A stretch of 64,000 nt of DNA from an uncultured Lachnospiraceae bacterium (GTDB lineage Bacteria; Bacillota; Clostridia; Lachnospirales; Lachnospiraceae): positions 80,183 through 144,182 of the forward strand of contig CANRZW010000006.1 in assembly GCA_947644545.1 (NCBI GenBank), given 5' to 3'. Position numbers and translations under genes: made by a program. The notes beneath the pieces were generated by a model. That model did no database searches, was not told the DNA's origin, and saw only the letters and a list, made by a program, of their open reading frames with translations. Position 1 is the stretch's first letter. Every line of letters begins with the position of its first letter. Shown here piece by piece: positions 45,772 to 53,418 of this stretch.

Positions 45772-45981
45772 ATGCCATTGACATTTGCAAGAACGGGGGA
45801 GCCTGCCGCCATCAGGAAAATCGGCGGGAAGGAAGATGTGAGACAGTTTCTGGAGAAACTCGGATTTGTATCGGGAGCCGTTGTAACGGTTATCTCGACG
45901 ACGGGAGGGAATCTGATCGTGAACGTCAAAGATGCAAGAATTGCCATCGGGAAAGATATGGCCAATCGTATCATGATATAG
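45772..45981 (+). CDS. feoA: FeoA-type SH3-like protein, first copy
   Basis: 69 residues from the ATG at 45772, 9 bases after AAGGGAG; an in-frame ATG at 45763 abuts the site directly. FeoA domain: EPAAIRKIGG, then LEKLGFVSGAVVTVIS, GGNLIVNVKDARIAIGKDMANRI. Small FeoA proteins assist the FeoB ferrous iron permease in the cytoplasm. First gene of the feo operon under the GTTAG-N6-CTAAC palindromes. The operon has a second FeoA 152 bases downstream. Confidence 0.92.
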   Translation: MPLTFARTGEPAAIRKIGGKEDVRQFLEKLGFVSGAVVTVISTTGGNLIVNVKDARIAIGKDMANRIMI

Positions 45982-45992
45982 GAGGATGACGC

Positions 45993-46082
45993 ATGGTAAT
46001 GAGTAAGTCGCAACTAACTATAGTAAACTTACATCATGCTCAGCCTGCCGTCGGGCGGGCCGCATGGCCATCCATGCTGTGA
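45993..46082 (+). CDS. 29-codon open frame with strong ribosome binding site, possibly truncated
   Basis: ATG at 45993 is 7 bases after GGAGG (45981-45985). The frame reads MVMSKSQLTI and then runs into the 80-bp hairpin repeat, where it ends at TGA 46080-46082. In repeat copy 1 the same frame contains a TAG, so the repeat itself is not under coding selection. This may be the front of a small feo gene cut off when the repeat inserted, or chance. Confidence 0.35.
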   Translation: MVMSKSQLTIVNLHHAQPAVGRAAWPSML

Positions 46083-46101
46083 AAGTCGAAGACTTTCATA
46101 G
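46022..46101. repeat. 80-bp three-hairpin dispersed repeat, copy 2
   Basis: Matches 14068-14147 at 78 of 80 positions. The three stem-loops are preserved; both C/T changes lie in or beside the first stem, and the one inside it only exchanges a C-G pair for T-G. It sits between the two feoA genes of the feo operon, 32 bases before the second feoA start, so it is transcribed within the operon mRNA. Confidence 0.85.
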
Positions 46102-46133
46102 TAAAAACATAAAACAGATGAGAGGAGGAGATC

Positions 46134-46355
46134 ATGAAAACATTAAAGGAAGTATCATGCGGGGAGACCGTGACAGTGAAGAGGTTGACAGGAGCAGGAC
46201 CGGTGAAGAGACGGATCATGGATATGGGGATTACAAAGGGCGTCAATATCTTTGTGCGCAAAGTGGCGCCCTTTGGGGATCCGGTGGAAGTTACGGTACG
46301 GGGCTATGAATTGTCCCTTAGAAAAGCGGATGCGAAAATGATAGAAGTCGAATGA
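46134..46355 (+). CDS. feoA: FeoA-type SH3-like protein, second copy
   Basis: 73 residues. The FeoA pattern is clearer than in copy one: VSCGETVTVKRLTGAGPVKRRIMDMGITKGVNI, then APFGDPVEVTVRGYELSLRKADAKMIEV. AGGAGGAG precedes the ATG. It lies 36 bases before feoB. Two FeoA proteins before one FeoB are common in Clostridia; they may form a hetero-complex with FeoB. Confidence 0.96.
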   Translation: MKTLKEVSCGETVTVKRLTGAGPVKRRIMDMGITKGVNIFVRKVAPFGDPVEVTVRGYELSLRKADAKMIEVE

Positions 46356-46391
46356 AGTAGGATAGCGAGATAAGAACGGAGGATGGAAAGA

Positions 46392-48548
46392 ATGGCAATT
46401 AAAATCGCTCTTGCGGGAAATCCGAACTGTGGCAAGACAACGTTATTCAATGCGTTGACCGGCTCGAACCAGTTTGCAGGCAACTGGCCGGGTGTTACAG
46501 TGGAGAAGAAAGAAGGCAGGCTCAGAGGGAGAAAGGATGTGACCGTTGTAGACCTGCCGGGGATTTATTCTCTGTCGCCCTATACGTTGGAGGAGGTGGC
46601 AGCGAGGAATTATCTGATTGAGGAGAAGCCGGATGTCATCTTAAATATCGTGGACGGTACAAATATCGAGCGGAATCTGTACTTGTCCACGCAGCTGACG
46701 GAGCTGGGGATCCCTGTTGTGATGGCGGTCAATATGATGGATCTTGTGAACAGAAGCGGCGACCGGATCTTCCTGGAGAAGCTTGGCAAAAATCTTGGCT
46801 GTGAGGTAGCTGCGATATCGGCTTTGAAAGGTACGGGTATTCAGGAAGCCGTGGACCGGGCAGTTCAGATCGCCGGCAGCAGAAGGCAGGCGGTAGTGCA
46901 CAGGTTTGACGATAAGGTGGAGGAGTCTATCAACAATGTGGCAGCGATGCTGCAGGATGTGGCCGAGGAACAGAGGAGATTTGTTGCCATTAAATTACTG
47001 GAGAAAGATGCCAGGATCAAAGAGCAGATAGAGCAGATACCGGATATAAGCGCTGAGATCAGGTCTTTGGAGGAGGCTTTTGACGATGATACGGAGAGTA
47101 TCATCACCAACGAGCGGTATGGGTATATAGCATCCGTGATTGCGGACTGTGTGGCCAGGAACAGAGACAATACGTTGACGATTTCCGACAAAATTGATAG
47201 AATTGTGACAAACAGATGGCTGGCGCTGCCCTTCTTTGCGCTGGTGATGTTTGTCGTCTACTATCTGTCGGTGACAACAATAGGAGGCTTTTTGACGGAT
47301 TGGACCAACGACGTACTTTTCGGGGAGATCATTCCGCCGGCAGTGGAGCGTGTTCTTGTAAGTGTTGGATGTGCCGGCTGGCTGCAGGGTCTGATTCTGG
47401 ACGGTATAGTGGCAGGTGTGGGTGCGGTTCTCGGATTCGTGCCGCAGATGTTTGTGCTGTTTATCATGCTGGCCTTTTTGGAGTCGTGCGGATATATGGC
47501 AAGAGTAGCCTTTATTATGGATCGGATCTTCCGGAAATTCGGGCTGTCAGGCAAGTCTTTTATCCCGATTATGATCGGGACGGGCTGCGGTGTTCCGGGA
47601 ATCATGGCTTCCCGCACGATCGAGAATGACAGGGATCGGAAGATGACAATCATGACGACGACCTTTATTCCCTGCGGTGCGAAGCTGCCGATCATTGCCC
47701 TGATTGCGGGGGCGTTCTTTGATAATGCCGGTGCGGTGGCATGGGGTGCATGGCTGGTCGGGATTGCGGCGATCGTCTGTTCCGGTATTATCCTTAAGAA
47801 GACGAGAATGTTTGCCGGTGATCCTGCTCCCTTTGTGATGGAACTTCCGGCTTATCATATGCCTGCGTTTGGCACGGTTCTGCGCAGTATGTGGGAGCGG
47901 GGCTGGTCTTTTATCAAAAAGGCGGGTACGATTATTTTGCTCTCCACGATTTTGCTCTGGTTCCTGATGCGCTTTGGCTTTACAGCAGACGGATTCGGTA
48001 TGCTGGAGACGGAACAGCCAGACTGCAGTATTTTGGCGAAGATCGGCAGTGCGGTCGCGTGGGTGTTTACGCCTCTTGGCTGGACACAGGCAGGAGAGGG
48101 TTGGAAGATGGCGGTTGCTACGGTCACGGGTCTGATCGCCAAGGAAAATGTGGTGGCTGCCTTCGGGATGTTATTTGGTTTTGCGGAGGTTGCGGAGGAC
48201 GGCGCCGAGATGTGGGGCGCTCTGGCGATGGTGATGACACCGGCTGCGGCTTTCGGCTTCCTTGTTTTTAACCTTCTGTGTGCGCCCTGTTTTGCGGCGA
48301 TGGGAGCGATCCGGCGGGAGATGAACAACAGAAATTGGTTCTGGTTTGCCATCGGCTATCAGACAATGCTGGCTTATGTGACGGCGATGTGCATTTACCA
48401 GATCGGGACGCTGGTCATGGGCGGCGGTTTCGGGATCGGTACGGTCGTGGCATTCCTGTTGTTGGCCGGTTTCCTGTATCTGCTGTTTCGACCGTACAGA
48501 GAGAAGGATATGCTGCGGGCAGATATGGGAAGAGCAGTGAAAGAATAG
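46392..48548 (+). CDS. feoB: ferrous iron transport protein B
   Basis: 718 residues from ATG 46392, 9 bases after ACGGAGG; the ATG at 46383 touches that site and is less likely. N-terminal G domain: GNPNCGKT (G1, residues 9-16), DLPG (G3), NMMD (G4) and SALKG-like G5, followed by the helical GDI domain. From about 275 on come two Gate segments with the conserved Cys in MIGTGCGVPG and TFIPCGAKLP and about eleven membrane helices. It is the GTP-dependent Fe(II) importer of the plasma membrane. Followed by the Cys-rich FeoB-associated peptide. Confidence 0.97.
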   Translation: MAIKIALAGNPNCGKTTLFNALTGSNQFAGNWPGVTVEKKEGRLRGRKDVTVVDLPGIYSLSPYTLEEVAARNYLIEEKPDVILNIVDGTNIERNLYLSTQLTELGIPVVMAVNMMDLVNRSGDRIFLEKLGKNLGCEVAAISALKGTGIQEAVDRAVQIAGSRRQAVVHRFDDKVEESINNVAAMLQDVAEEQRRFVAIKLLEKDARIKEQIEQIPDISAEIRSLEEAFDDDTESIITNERYGYIASVIADCVARNRDNTLTISDKIDRIVTNRWLALPFFALVMFVVYYLSVTTIGGFLTDWTNDVLFGEIIPPAVERVLVSVGCAGWLQGLILDGIVAGVGAVLGFVPQMFVLFIMLAFLESCGYMARVAFIMDRIFRKFGLSGKSFIPIMIGTGCGVPGIMASRTIENDRDRKMTIMTTTFIPCGAKLPIIALIAGAFFDNAGAVAWGAWLVGIAAIVCSGIILKKTRMFAGDPAPFVMELPAYHMPAFGTVLRSMWERGWSFIKKAGTIILLSTILLWFLMRFGFTADGFGMLETEQPDCSILAKIGSAVAWVFTPLGWTQAGEGWKMAVATVTGLIAKENVVAAFGMLFGFAEVAEDGAEMWGALAMVMTPAAAFGFLVFNLLCAPCFAAMGAIRREMNNRNWFWFAIGYQTMLAYVTAMCIYQIGTLVMGGGFGIGTVVAFLLLAGFLYLLFRPYREKDMLRADMGRAVKE

Positions 48549-48569
48549 ATCTGATAAGGAGATAAGGAT

Positions 48570-48704
48570 ATGGGAACAGCAGTTGTATTGGCAATCGTGG
48601 CGGGCGCGGCGGCACTGGCAGTCCGCAGCATGATCAAGGCAAAGAAGGCAGGCAGATCGATACAGTGCGGTGGCGACTGTAACCGCTGCAACGGGTGCCA
48701 TTGA
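48570..48704 (+). CDS. FeoB-associated Cys-rich membrane protein
   Basis: 44 residues, MGTAVVLAIVAGAAALAV then a basic turn and the Cys-rich tail CGGDCNRCNGC. A single membrane helix (residues 3-22) is followed by four Cys in CxxxCxxCxxC spacing, as in the small family encoded after feoB in many Firmicutes. It may bind iron at the inner mouth of FeoB. AAGGAG lies 7 bases before the ATG, 22 bases after the feoB stop. Confidence 0.9.
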   Translation: MGTAVVLAIVAGAAALAVRSMIKAKKAGRSIQCGGDCNRCNGCH

Positions 48705-48722
48705 GTTGTGGTAAACGACATG

Positions 48723-48758
48723 CAACCGGCGGTTTTTCGGCGGTGCAACTGCCGGTTG
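48723..48758 (+). terminator. possible terminator of the feo operon
   Basis: CAACCGGC (48723-48730) pairs with GCCGGTTG (48751-48758) over 8 bp around a 20-base loop. No T-run follows, so the activity is doubtful. Confidence 0.4.
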
Positions 48759-48917
48759 ACAAATTTCCAAGTGCCGTATATAGCTTTTTAAAGTCGTTTT
48801 GGAGTATAAAAGGTATATAATAAGAACGGCGTGGAGAGATTTTCTCGGAGTTCGGAAAATGATCTGAAAGATACTGCCGGAGATGATCCGAGATAAGACG
48901 CGGGAAAGGGGAACACA

Positions 48918-49739
48918 ATGACACTTGGAGAGAAAATTTATTCATTGAGGATGCGGGAGGGATTATCGCAGGAGGCTTTCGGAGAAAAGCTTGGGGTATC
49001 CAGACAGTCCGTCTCAAAGTGGGAGACAGATCAGTCCGTTCCGGAATTGGATAAGATCGTGATGATCAGTGAACTGTTTGCAGTCAGTACCGATTATCTG
49101 CTGAAGGAATCTGCGGAGGAGCAGCAGATGGAGCACCGGAAGTCTCTGGATGCGGAGCAGGTTGATCATACGGCTGGGGCGCATACTTTCATAAAACCGA
49201 GAGCTTTTTATGAATATAAGAGCAAGACGAGCTGGCGGGGACTGCCTCTGGTGCATATCAATATCGGGTTCGGGAGACGGGCGAAAGGGGTGATTGCCAT
49301 AGGGCTTACTGCAAGGGGGATCATTGCGATCGGTCTGGCAGCCCTGGGTGTAATTACGGTGGCGCCGGTAGGAATCGGGCTGCTTTTGTCTGTAGGAATG
49401 ATAGCTGTCGGAGGCATTGCTATGGGTACTTTCGCTTTTGGCGCGGTGGCTATTGGCTCTATTTGTGTGGGGCTCTTTTCCATGGGTGCGTTGGCGGTAG
49501 GGCAATTCAGCTTTGGCGCTATGGCGGTAGGGCAGCAGGTTGCAGTAGGGGATGTGGCGCGGGGTGATATCGCATTGGGATTCAGTGAAGCGACAGGAAC
49601 CGTATTCGAGCAGGTAACGGGCAGACAGGGTGGCTTTGATCCGCAGGAGGTACTGCAGGTGATTGACGAGAATGTGTCCGACGGATGGTTTATCTTTAAA
49701 GAGTGGATCAAGGCAATGATTCGGATCGGGGTATATTAG
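48918..49739 (+). CDS. XRE regulator with a glycine-pentad repeat domain
   Basis: 273 residues. Residues 3-62 are an XRE helix-turn-helix (LGEKIYSLRMREGLSQEAFGEKLGVSRQSVSKWET). After a linker, residues about 124-222 are hydrophobic with glycine at every fifth position: GVIAI GLTAR GIIAI GLAAL, an interruption, then GMIAV GGIAM GTFAF GAVAI and so on to GDVAR GDIAL. The pentad period is that of pentapeptide-repeat beta-helices, although multiple membrane passes are also possible. The C-terminal 40 residues are amphipathic. GAAAGGGG lies before the ATG. It is followed 12 bases later by an SdpI-family membrane protein, so a regulator plus immunity-type membrane protein module is likely. Confidence 0.85.
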   Translation: MTLGEKIYSLRMREGLSQEAFGEKLGVSRQSVSKWETDQSVPELDKIVMISELFAVSTDYLLKESAEEQQMEHRKSLDAEQVDHTAGAHTFIKPRAFYEYKSKTSWRGLPLVHINIGFGRRAKGVIAIGLTARGIIAIGLAALGVITVAPVGIGLLLSVGMIAVGGIAMGTFAFGAVAIGSICVGLFSMGALAVGQFSFGAMAVGQQVAVGDVARGDIALGFSEATGTVFEQVTGRQGGFDPQEVLQVIDENVSDGWFIFKEWIKAMIRIGVY

Positions 49740-49751
49740 GAGGTATCGGAG

Positions 49752-50129
49752 ATGGCTGGAATAATCGGAACGATAGGAATGCTGCTGCTGAATTTCCTTG
49801 TGCCGTTTGTGATGATCCTGGTGGGGAGTATTCTTAGAAAGCATCCCGTCACAAATATGGAATCTCATAACGGATACGATACACCCGTTGCAAGGAGGTC
49901 GCAGGCTCATTGGGACTATGCACAGAAGATCGCGCCGGTGCTTTTTATCCGCATAGGTAAATACCTGTTGGCGGCGGAGGCTGTTCTGAATGTGGTTCTG
50001 CTGCTGTTGCAGGTCTCTGCCAATTGGTCATTGGCGATCGGCAACGGAATCGGCTTAGCAGGCCTGGCCGGGGGATTCTTGTATGTCGATTCCAAGATTG
50101 TGGCACATATGCGCGGGGACGATGTATAA
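49752..50129 (+). CDS. SdpI/YfhL-family membrane protein
   Basis: 125 residues, three or four membrane helices. The SdpI signature region is HNGYDTPVARRSQAHWDYAQKIAP (Gly-Tyr-x-Thr, Arg, and Trp-x-x-Ala) near residues 36-59. Bacillus SdpI protects from the SdpC toxin and relays its signal; relatives occur widely with small regulators. AGGAGG overlaps the stop of the XRE gene and precedes the ATG by about 8 bases, so the genes are coupled. Confidence 0.85.
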   Translation: MAGIIGTIGMLLLNFLVPFVMILVGSILRKHPVTNMESHNGYDTPVARRSQAHWDYAQKIAPVLFIRIGKYLLAAEAVLNVVLLLLQVSANWSLAIGNGIGLAGLAGGFLYVDSKIVAHMRGDDV

Positions 50130-50301
50130 GGACATATCATGACAGAAGGACTGGCAGAAAGCCGTGGGGTATTGTTCTTTAAGGAAGATACGGCAGATCG
50201 ATAAGGAGCTGGCCGGTATGGAGTAAGGATCCAACCGGGCAGCTCTCTATATAGCATCAAGAAAGTGTTTTGGATCGGAACGGTCTGTGTCTGTTTCAGT
50301 C

Positions 50302-50892
50302 TTAGCTGAAAGAATCCGGGCTTTCATATTTATGGGGGCTTGTGCACCAGCCGCCCTGGTAGAGAATCGTCATATACAGGGTAGTCTCACCGTTTGAAAC
50401 TTTTACATAGCATACGCCGTCTTTGAACCGGTCTGTGATGTCTGTTTTCTGATCGTAATAATATACCCAGATGCTGCCGTCTTCCCGGTAATCTACGGTG
50501 GGTTGGTTCAAATGATCCATGATTTCCGCTTCCGTAAGCGGACGCTCGGTGCCGTCCTCCTCAATCGCGATTCCGCCGCCGTGGAGTTCCTCGCGTGTAC
50601 CGTCTGTCCCTTCATACCACAGGTCATAGCTTCCGCTTGCATTGTATACAATATCCGCATCGGTCTGATCTCCGTGAACCCAGAGCTGGATCTTTCTCTG
50701 AACGCCGCCTAAGTCCGCCGCATAGGCTATACTGCCGCCGCCTGTGAAAGCCAGGCAGACAGCGACTGCTGCCGCCGCGGCCTGAAATCTTGCTTTTTTC
50801 CTCATAACAATCATCCTTTCTTCCTCCAGGGAAATCCTGCCGGAGGTATGTAATACTGAAAACGCCTGTTTATATTTTTCCTTATTCGTCAT
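50302..50892 (-). CDS. membrane partner (possible anti-sigma) of the ECF sigma factor
   Basis: 196 residues from ATG 50892, which overlaps the sigma gene by 11 bases with AGGAGG just before; the frame is open further upstream but those ATGs lie inside the sigma gene. Residues 1-38 are cytoplasmic (KEKYKQAFSVLHTSGRISLE), residues 40-62 form a membrane helix ending in AYAAD, and the remaining 130 residues are outside. The short N-terminal cytoplasmic segment resembles those of sigma-linked anti-sigma proteins of Clostridia, but no ZAS (HxxxC) zinc motif is present. It is tightly coupled to the sigma gene, so regulation of it is the likely role. Confidence 0.7.
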   Translation of the reverse strand: MTNKEKYKQAFSVLHTSGRISLEEERMIVMRKKARFQAAAAAVAVCLAFTGGGSIAYAADLGGVQRKIQLWVHGDQTDADIVYNASGSYDLWYEGTDGTREELHGGGIAIEEDGTERPLTEAEIMDHLNQPTVDYREDGSIWVYYYDQKTDITDRFKDGVCYVKVSNGETTLYMTILYQGGWCTSPHKYESPDSFS

Positions 50893-51364
50893 TTTCCCAT
50901 TCCTCCTGCAGCTTTTCTCTGAGCAGCGAACGTGCGCGCGACAGTCTGACCTTGACATTGCCTTCCGACAGTTTGAGGATTTTGGCAATCTCATGTATGG
51001 TGTAATCCTCGAAATAAAACAGATGGATCACGATTCGGTACTTCTCGGGGAGATTCATGGCTGCTTCAAACAGTTCCCCCGATTCCGGTGTTTCAAACGT
51101 CAGGGTTTCCATATAGTCTTCCAGTGACATTTTATTTTTCCGCCAGAAAGTCCGATTCATGTTTTTTGCTTTATTGATCGCCACCCGGATCAGCCATGCG
51201 CGTATATGCTGCTCGTTGTCAAATTGTTTTTTAAATGAATAGTACTGTATGAAAGTATCCTGTACAACGTCTTCCGCATCTTCCGCGTTCTTGCACACGT
51301 TGAAGGCAACTGCATAAAGGTTGTTCTGGTATTTCTCAAACAGTTCCTGCGTTGGTAGTCTCAT
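50882..51364 (-). CDS. ECF-type RNA polymerase sigma factor
   Basis: 160 residues from ATG 51364, with AAAGGAG 6 bases upstream; the in-frame ATG at 51400 has none. Region 2 is seen in FEKYQNNLYAVAFNVCKNAEDAEDVVQDTFIQYY (residues 7-42) and region 4 in LPEKYRIVIHLFYFEDYTIHEIAKILKLSEGNVKVRLSRARSLL (residues 105-150). It directs RNA polymerase to a regulon that likely includes its own operon. Divergent from the PadR gene across 220 bases. Confidence 0.94.
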   Translation of the reverse strand: MRLPTQELFEKYQNNLYAVAFNVCKNAEDAEDVVQDTFIQYYSFKKQFDNEQHIRAWLIRVAINKAKNMNRTFWRKNKMSLEDYMETLTFETPESGELFEAAMNLPEKYRIVIHLFYFEDYTIHEIAKILKLSEGNVKVRLSRARSLLREKLQEEWENDE

Positions 51365-51488
51365 GAGTGCTCCTTTGGTAATTATTTGAAGGCCTTTCAC
51401 TAATAGTACAACTCATAAAGGGAAAAGGTTACAAAAATTTTTACAGCAGATAGGATTATAAGATTGGCTGATCATATTAATGTAATGG

Positions 51489-51517
51489 TTGACAGCATTG
51501 CAGGGAAGCGCTATTAT
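51489..51517 (+). promoter_or_regulatory. promoter of the padR operon
   Basis: TTGACA (51489-51494), 17-base spacer, TATTAT (51512-51517), about 60 bases upstream of the PadR start. The sequence just after it, TATACCTAGTAATAC, has a weak dyad where PadR could bind to repress itself. Confidence 0.7.
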
Positions 51518-51584
51518 ATACCTAGTAATACGAAATATTTGAAATAGTTAGGCATAATTTGCAGGCAAGGAGAATGGGGAACGG

Positions 51585-51971
51585 ATGCAGGAGAAGTACG
51601 AACGGCAGATGAAGAAGGGTGCACTGGATATGCTCGTCCTGCGTCTTCTTACGGAAGAAAAGAAGTACGGTTATCAGCTGATCCTGGAGCTGCGGGAAAA
51701 GAGCGGGACTATTTTCTGTCTGAAGGAAGGGACACTTTACCCAATCCTCTATCGTTTGGAGGAGGAAAGATTGGTAGAGAGCAGATGGTCCGAGGCGGAG
51801 AGCAGGCAGCTGCCGCGGAAATATTATCTTATAACGGACAAAGGCCGGGAGACTCTGGATGAAATGTATCAAAGCTGGCGGCAGATCACAGAGGGTGTGG
51901 AACGGTTGATGAATCCGGATTTACAGTATACAGAAGGGGACTCTAAGGGGAGAAAGGAACGATCAGAATGA
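51585..51971 (+). CDS. PadR-family transcriptional regulator
   Basis: 128 residues. The winged-helix PadR fold is clear: KKGALDMLVLRLLTEEKKYGYQLI, then KEGTLYPILYRLEEERLVESRW and RKYYLITDKGRETL. The C-terminal helix (LDEMYQSWRQITEGVERLM) is the dimer helix of short PadR proteins. AAGGAG lies upstream. Overlaps the next gene by 4 bases (ATGA), a very common arrangement in which PadR controls a HAAS/DUF1700-like membrane protein. Confidence 0.94.
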   Translation: MQEKYERQMKKGALDMLVLRLLTEEKKYGYQLILELREKSGTIFCLKEGTLYPILYRLEEERLVESRWSEAESRQLPRKYYLITDKGRETLDEMYQSWRQITEGVERLMNPDLQYTEGDSKGRKERSE

Positions 51972-52609
51972 ATGCGGAGAAATATGTGAAGGAAATCGTC
52001 ACAAAGGTGAAATGTACAGGGGCAAAGAGGAAGGAGATCGGCAGTCAGCTGTTGTCGGATATCGCTGCCCGCAGGGAGCAGGGGGAGACACTGGAAGAGA
52101 TCATGGAGAGTATGGGTCAGCCACAGGAGATTGCGGAGGCTTTCTGCCAGAATCTTTCCGATGCCGATAAGAAGGCATATCGCAGAAGCCGGATCAGGAA
52201 GATCGCTGTTGACATTGTGCTGATGCTTATAGTGGTATCGATACTGACATGGTGGATGATGCCGAAACCGGCGGTTCTGGGCGACGATCTGTCGCAGGAG
52301 GAGATCGAAGCCAGTGTTGAGAACGTGATCAGCCTGCTGAATGAGGATGATTTCGATGGTCTGCAGGATATCGCGACTGAAGAGTTGAAGGATAAGCTGA
52401 CACTGGAGACGATCGATTCGGTACGGCAGGATATTTCCGAAGACTGGGGCGGGATGCAGTCGATCGGCAGGGTATATGCGCAGGGGATCAAACAGAAGGG
52501 AGACTTGATCATAGTTACGCAGACGGATGCAATTTATGAGAATGTGAGTGTTGTCTATACGATCTCATTTGATGAGAATCTGAAGCTGGGAGGGCTGTAT
52601 ATACGATGA
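51968..52609 (+). CDS. HAAS-type membrane protein with DUF3887-like domain
   Basis: 213 residues. The N-terminal 70 residues (MNAEKYVKEIVTKVKCTGAKRKEI, EQGETLEEIMESMGQPQEIAEAF) are the HAAS/DUF1700-like helical domain of PadR partner proteins. One membrane helix lies at about 79-98 (IAVDIVLMLIVVSILTWWMM). The C-terminal outer domain of 110 residues resembles DUF3887 (LNEDDFDGLQDIATEELKDKL). It probably communicates with PadR; ligand unknown. Coupled to padR and to the following gene by 4-base overlaps. Confidence 0.8.
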   Translation: MNAEKYVKEIVTKVKCTGAKRKEIGSQLLSDIAARREQGETLEEIMESMGQPQEIAEAFCQNLSDADKKAYRRSRIRKIAVDIVLMLIVVSILTWWMMPKPAVLGDDLSQEEIEASVENVISLLNEDDFDGLQDIATEELKDKLTLETIDSVRQDISEDWGGMQSIGRVYAQGIKQKGDLIIVTQTDAIYENVSVVYTISFDENLKLGGLYIR

Positions 52610-52941
52610 GAGAAATGACGATGGCATTTGTAATCTGGGCATTGACAGGCGGCGTGATGACTGCCCTTGGGATTGTTGCTTTCTGCTCAAAAAAGGCCCG
52701 GCCCTTTGGTTTCTGGGCGAATGCCAAGATGTTTGAGGTAAGTGACGTGCGGGCGTACAATCGCGCTTTGGGGAAGTTGTGGTGTGTCTTCGGAGCAGTC
52801 TTTGTGCTGCTTGGGACTCCCTTATTGGGAGAACAGAACTCTCCGTATATTATTCTGTCCATTCTGGGATGTATGGTGGAGGTGATCGTGGCAATGGTTG
52901 TGTATGTGACGGTGATCGAGAAGAAATATCGTACCAGGTAG
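52606..52941 (+). CDS. small membrane protein, DUF3784/SdpI-like
   Basis: 111 residues, three membrane helices (about 7-25, 55-75 and 80-104). The loop ARPFGFWANAKMFEVSDVRAYNRALGKLW is the conserved-looking part and resembles DUF3784-type small proteins, which are distantly like SdpI. Function unknown. Its ATG overlaps the stop of the preceding HAAS gene (ATGA), and an SdpI-family gene follows after 55 bases. Confidence 0.65.
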   Translation: MREMTMAFVIWALTGGVMTALGIVAFCSKKARPFGFWANAKMFEVSDVRAYNRALGKLWCVFGAVFVLLGTPLLGEQNSPYIILSILGCMVEVIVAMVVYVTVIEKKYRTR

Positions 52942-52996
52942 TCTGAAAAGAATAAATTATAGTTGTTGGAGCGATCTTGCGGAGGCTGATAAGAAG

Positions 52997-53377
52997 ATGG
53001 GATTTTGGATATTTATGGTCGTGGCAGACATGATAACCCCTCTGTTGATGGTGATTCTGGGGTGTCAGTTTGTCAAGCATCCGCCGAAGAAGATTAATAA
53101 TGTGTACGGTTACAGGACTGACTTATCCCGCAAAAATCAACAGACATGGGATTACGCGCATTACTGTTGCGGAAGATTATGGCAGAAGACAGGATTGGTC
53201 ATGCTGCTTCTGACATTGTTGATCGCCGTACCGGTCAAAGACAAGGGAGATAGTGTCGTGGGCTGGGTATTGGGTATCTGGGTATGTATGCAGTGTATTG
53301 TATTGATCTTATCAGTGCCCGTGGTAGAGCGGGAATTACGGAAAAGATTTGACAGAAACGGGAATGTCCGTGCTTAG
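52997..53377 (+). CDS. SdpI/YfhL-family membrane protein
   Basis: 126 residues, three membrane helices. SdpI signature: NNVYGYRTDLSRKNQQTWDYAHYCCGRLW near residues 34-62, a textbook Gly-Tyr-Arg-Thr and Trp-x-x-Ala set. Second SdpI-like gene within 4 kb (the other at 49752). It ends the padR operon. A role in immunity to a membrane-active peptide is inferred from the family. Confidence 0.88.
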   Translation: MGFWIFMVVADMITPLLMVILGCQFVKHPPKKINNVYGYRTDLSRKNQQTWDYAHYCCGRLWQKTGLVMLLLTLLIAVPVKDKGDSVVGWVLGIWVCMQCIVLILSVPVVERELRKRFDRNGNVRA

Positions 53378-53418
53378 ACAGGCAGCCGTATGGGAGCGGA
53401 GAAAGTATAGCGGAAATT

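Noticed and set aside
49014..49910. 298-codon minus-strand open frame rich in His, Ser and Arg
   Set aside because: Antisense across the XRE gene and into the SdpI gene; it owes its length to the glycine-pentad codons on the other strand.
50139..50204. 21-codon open frame after the SdpI gene
   Set aside because: Weak ribosome binding site, no hydrophobic or conserved feature; likely chance in a short intergenic gap.
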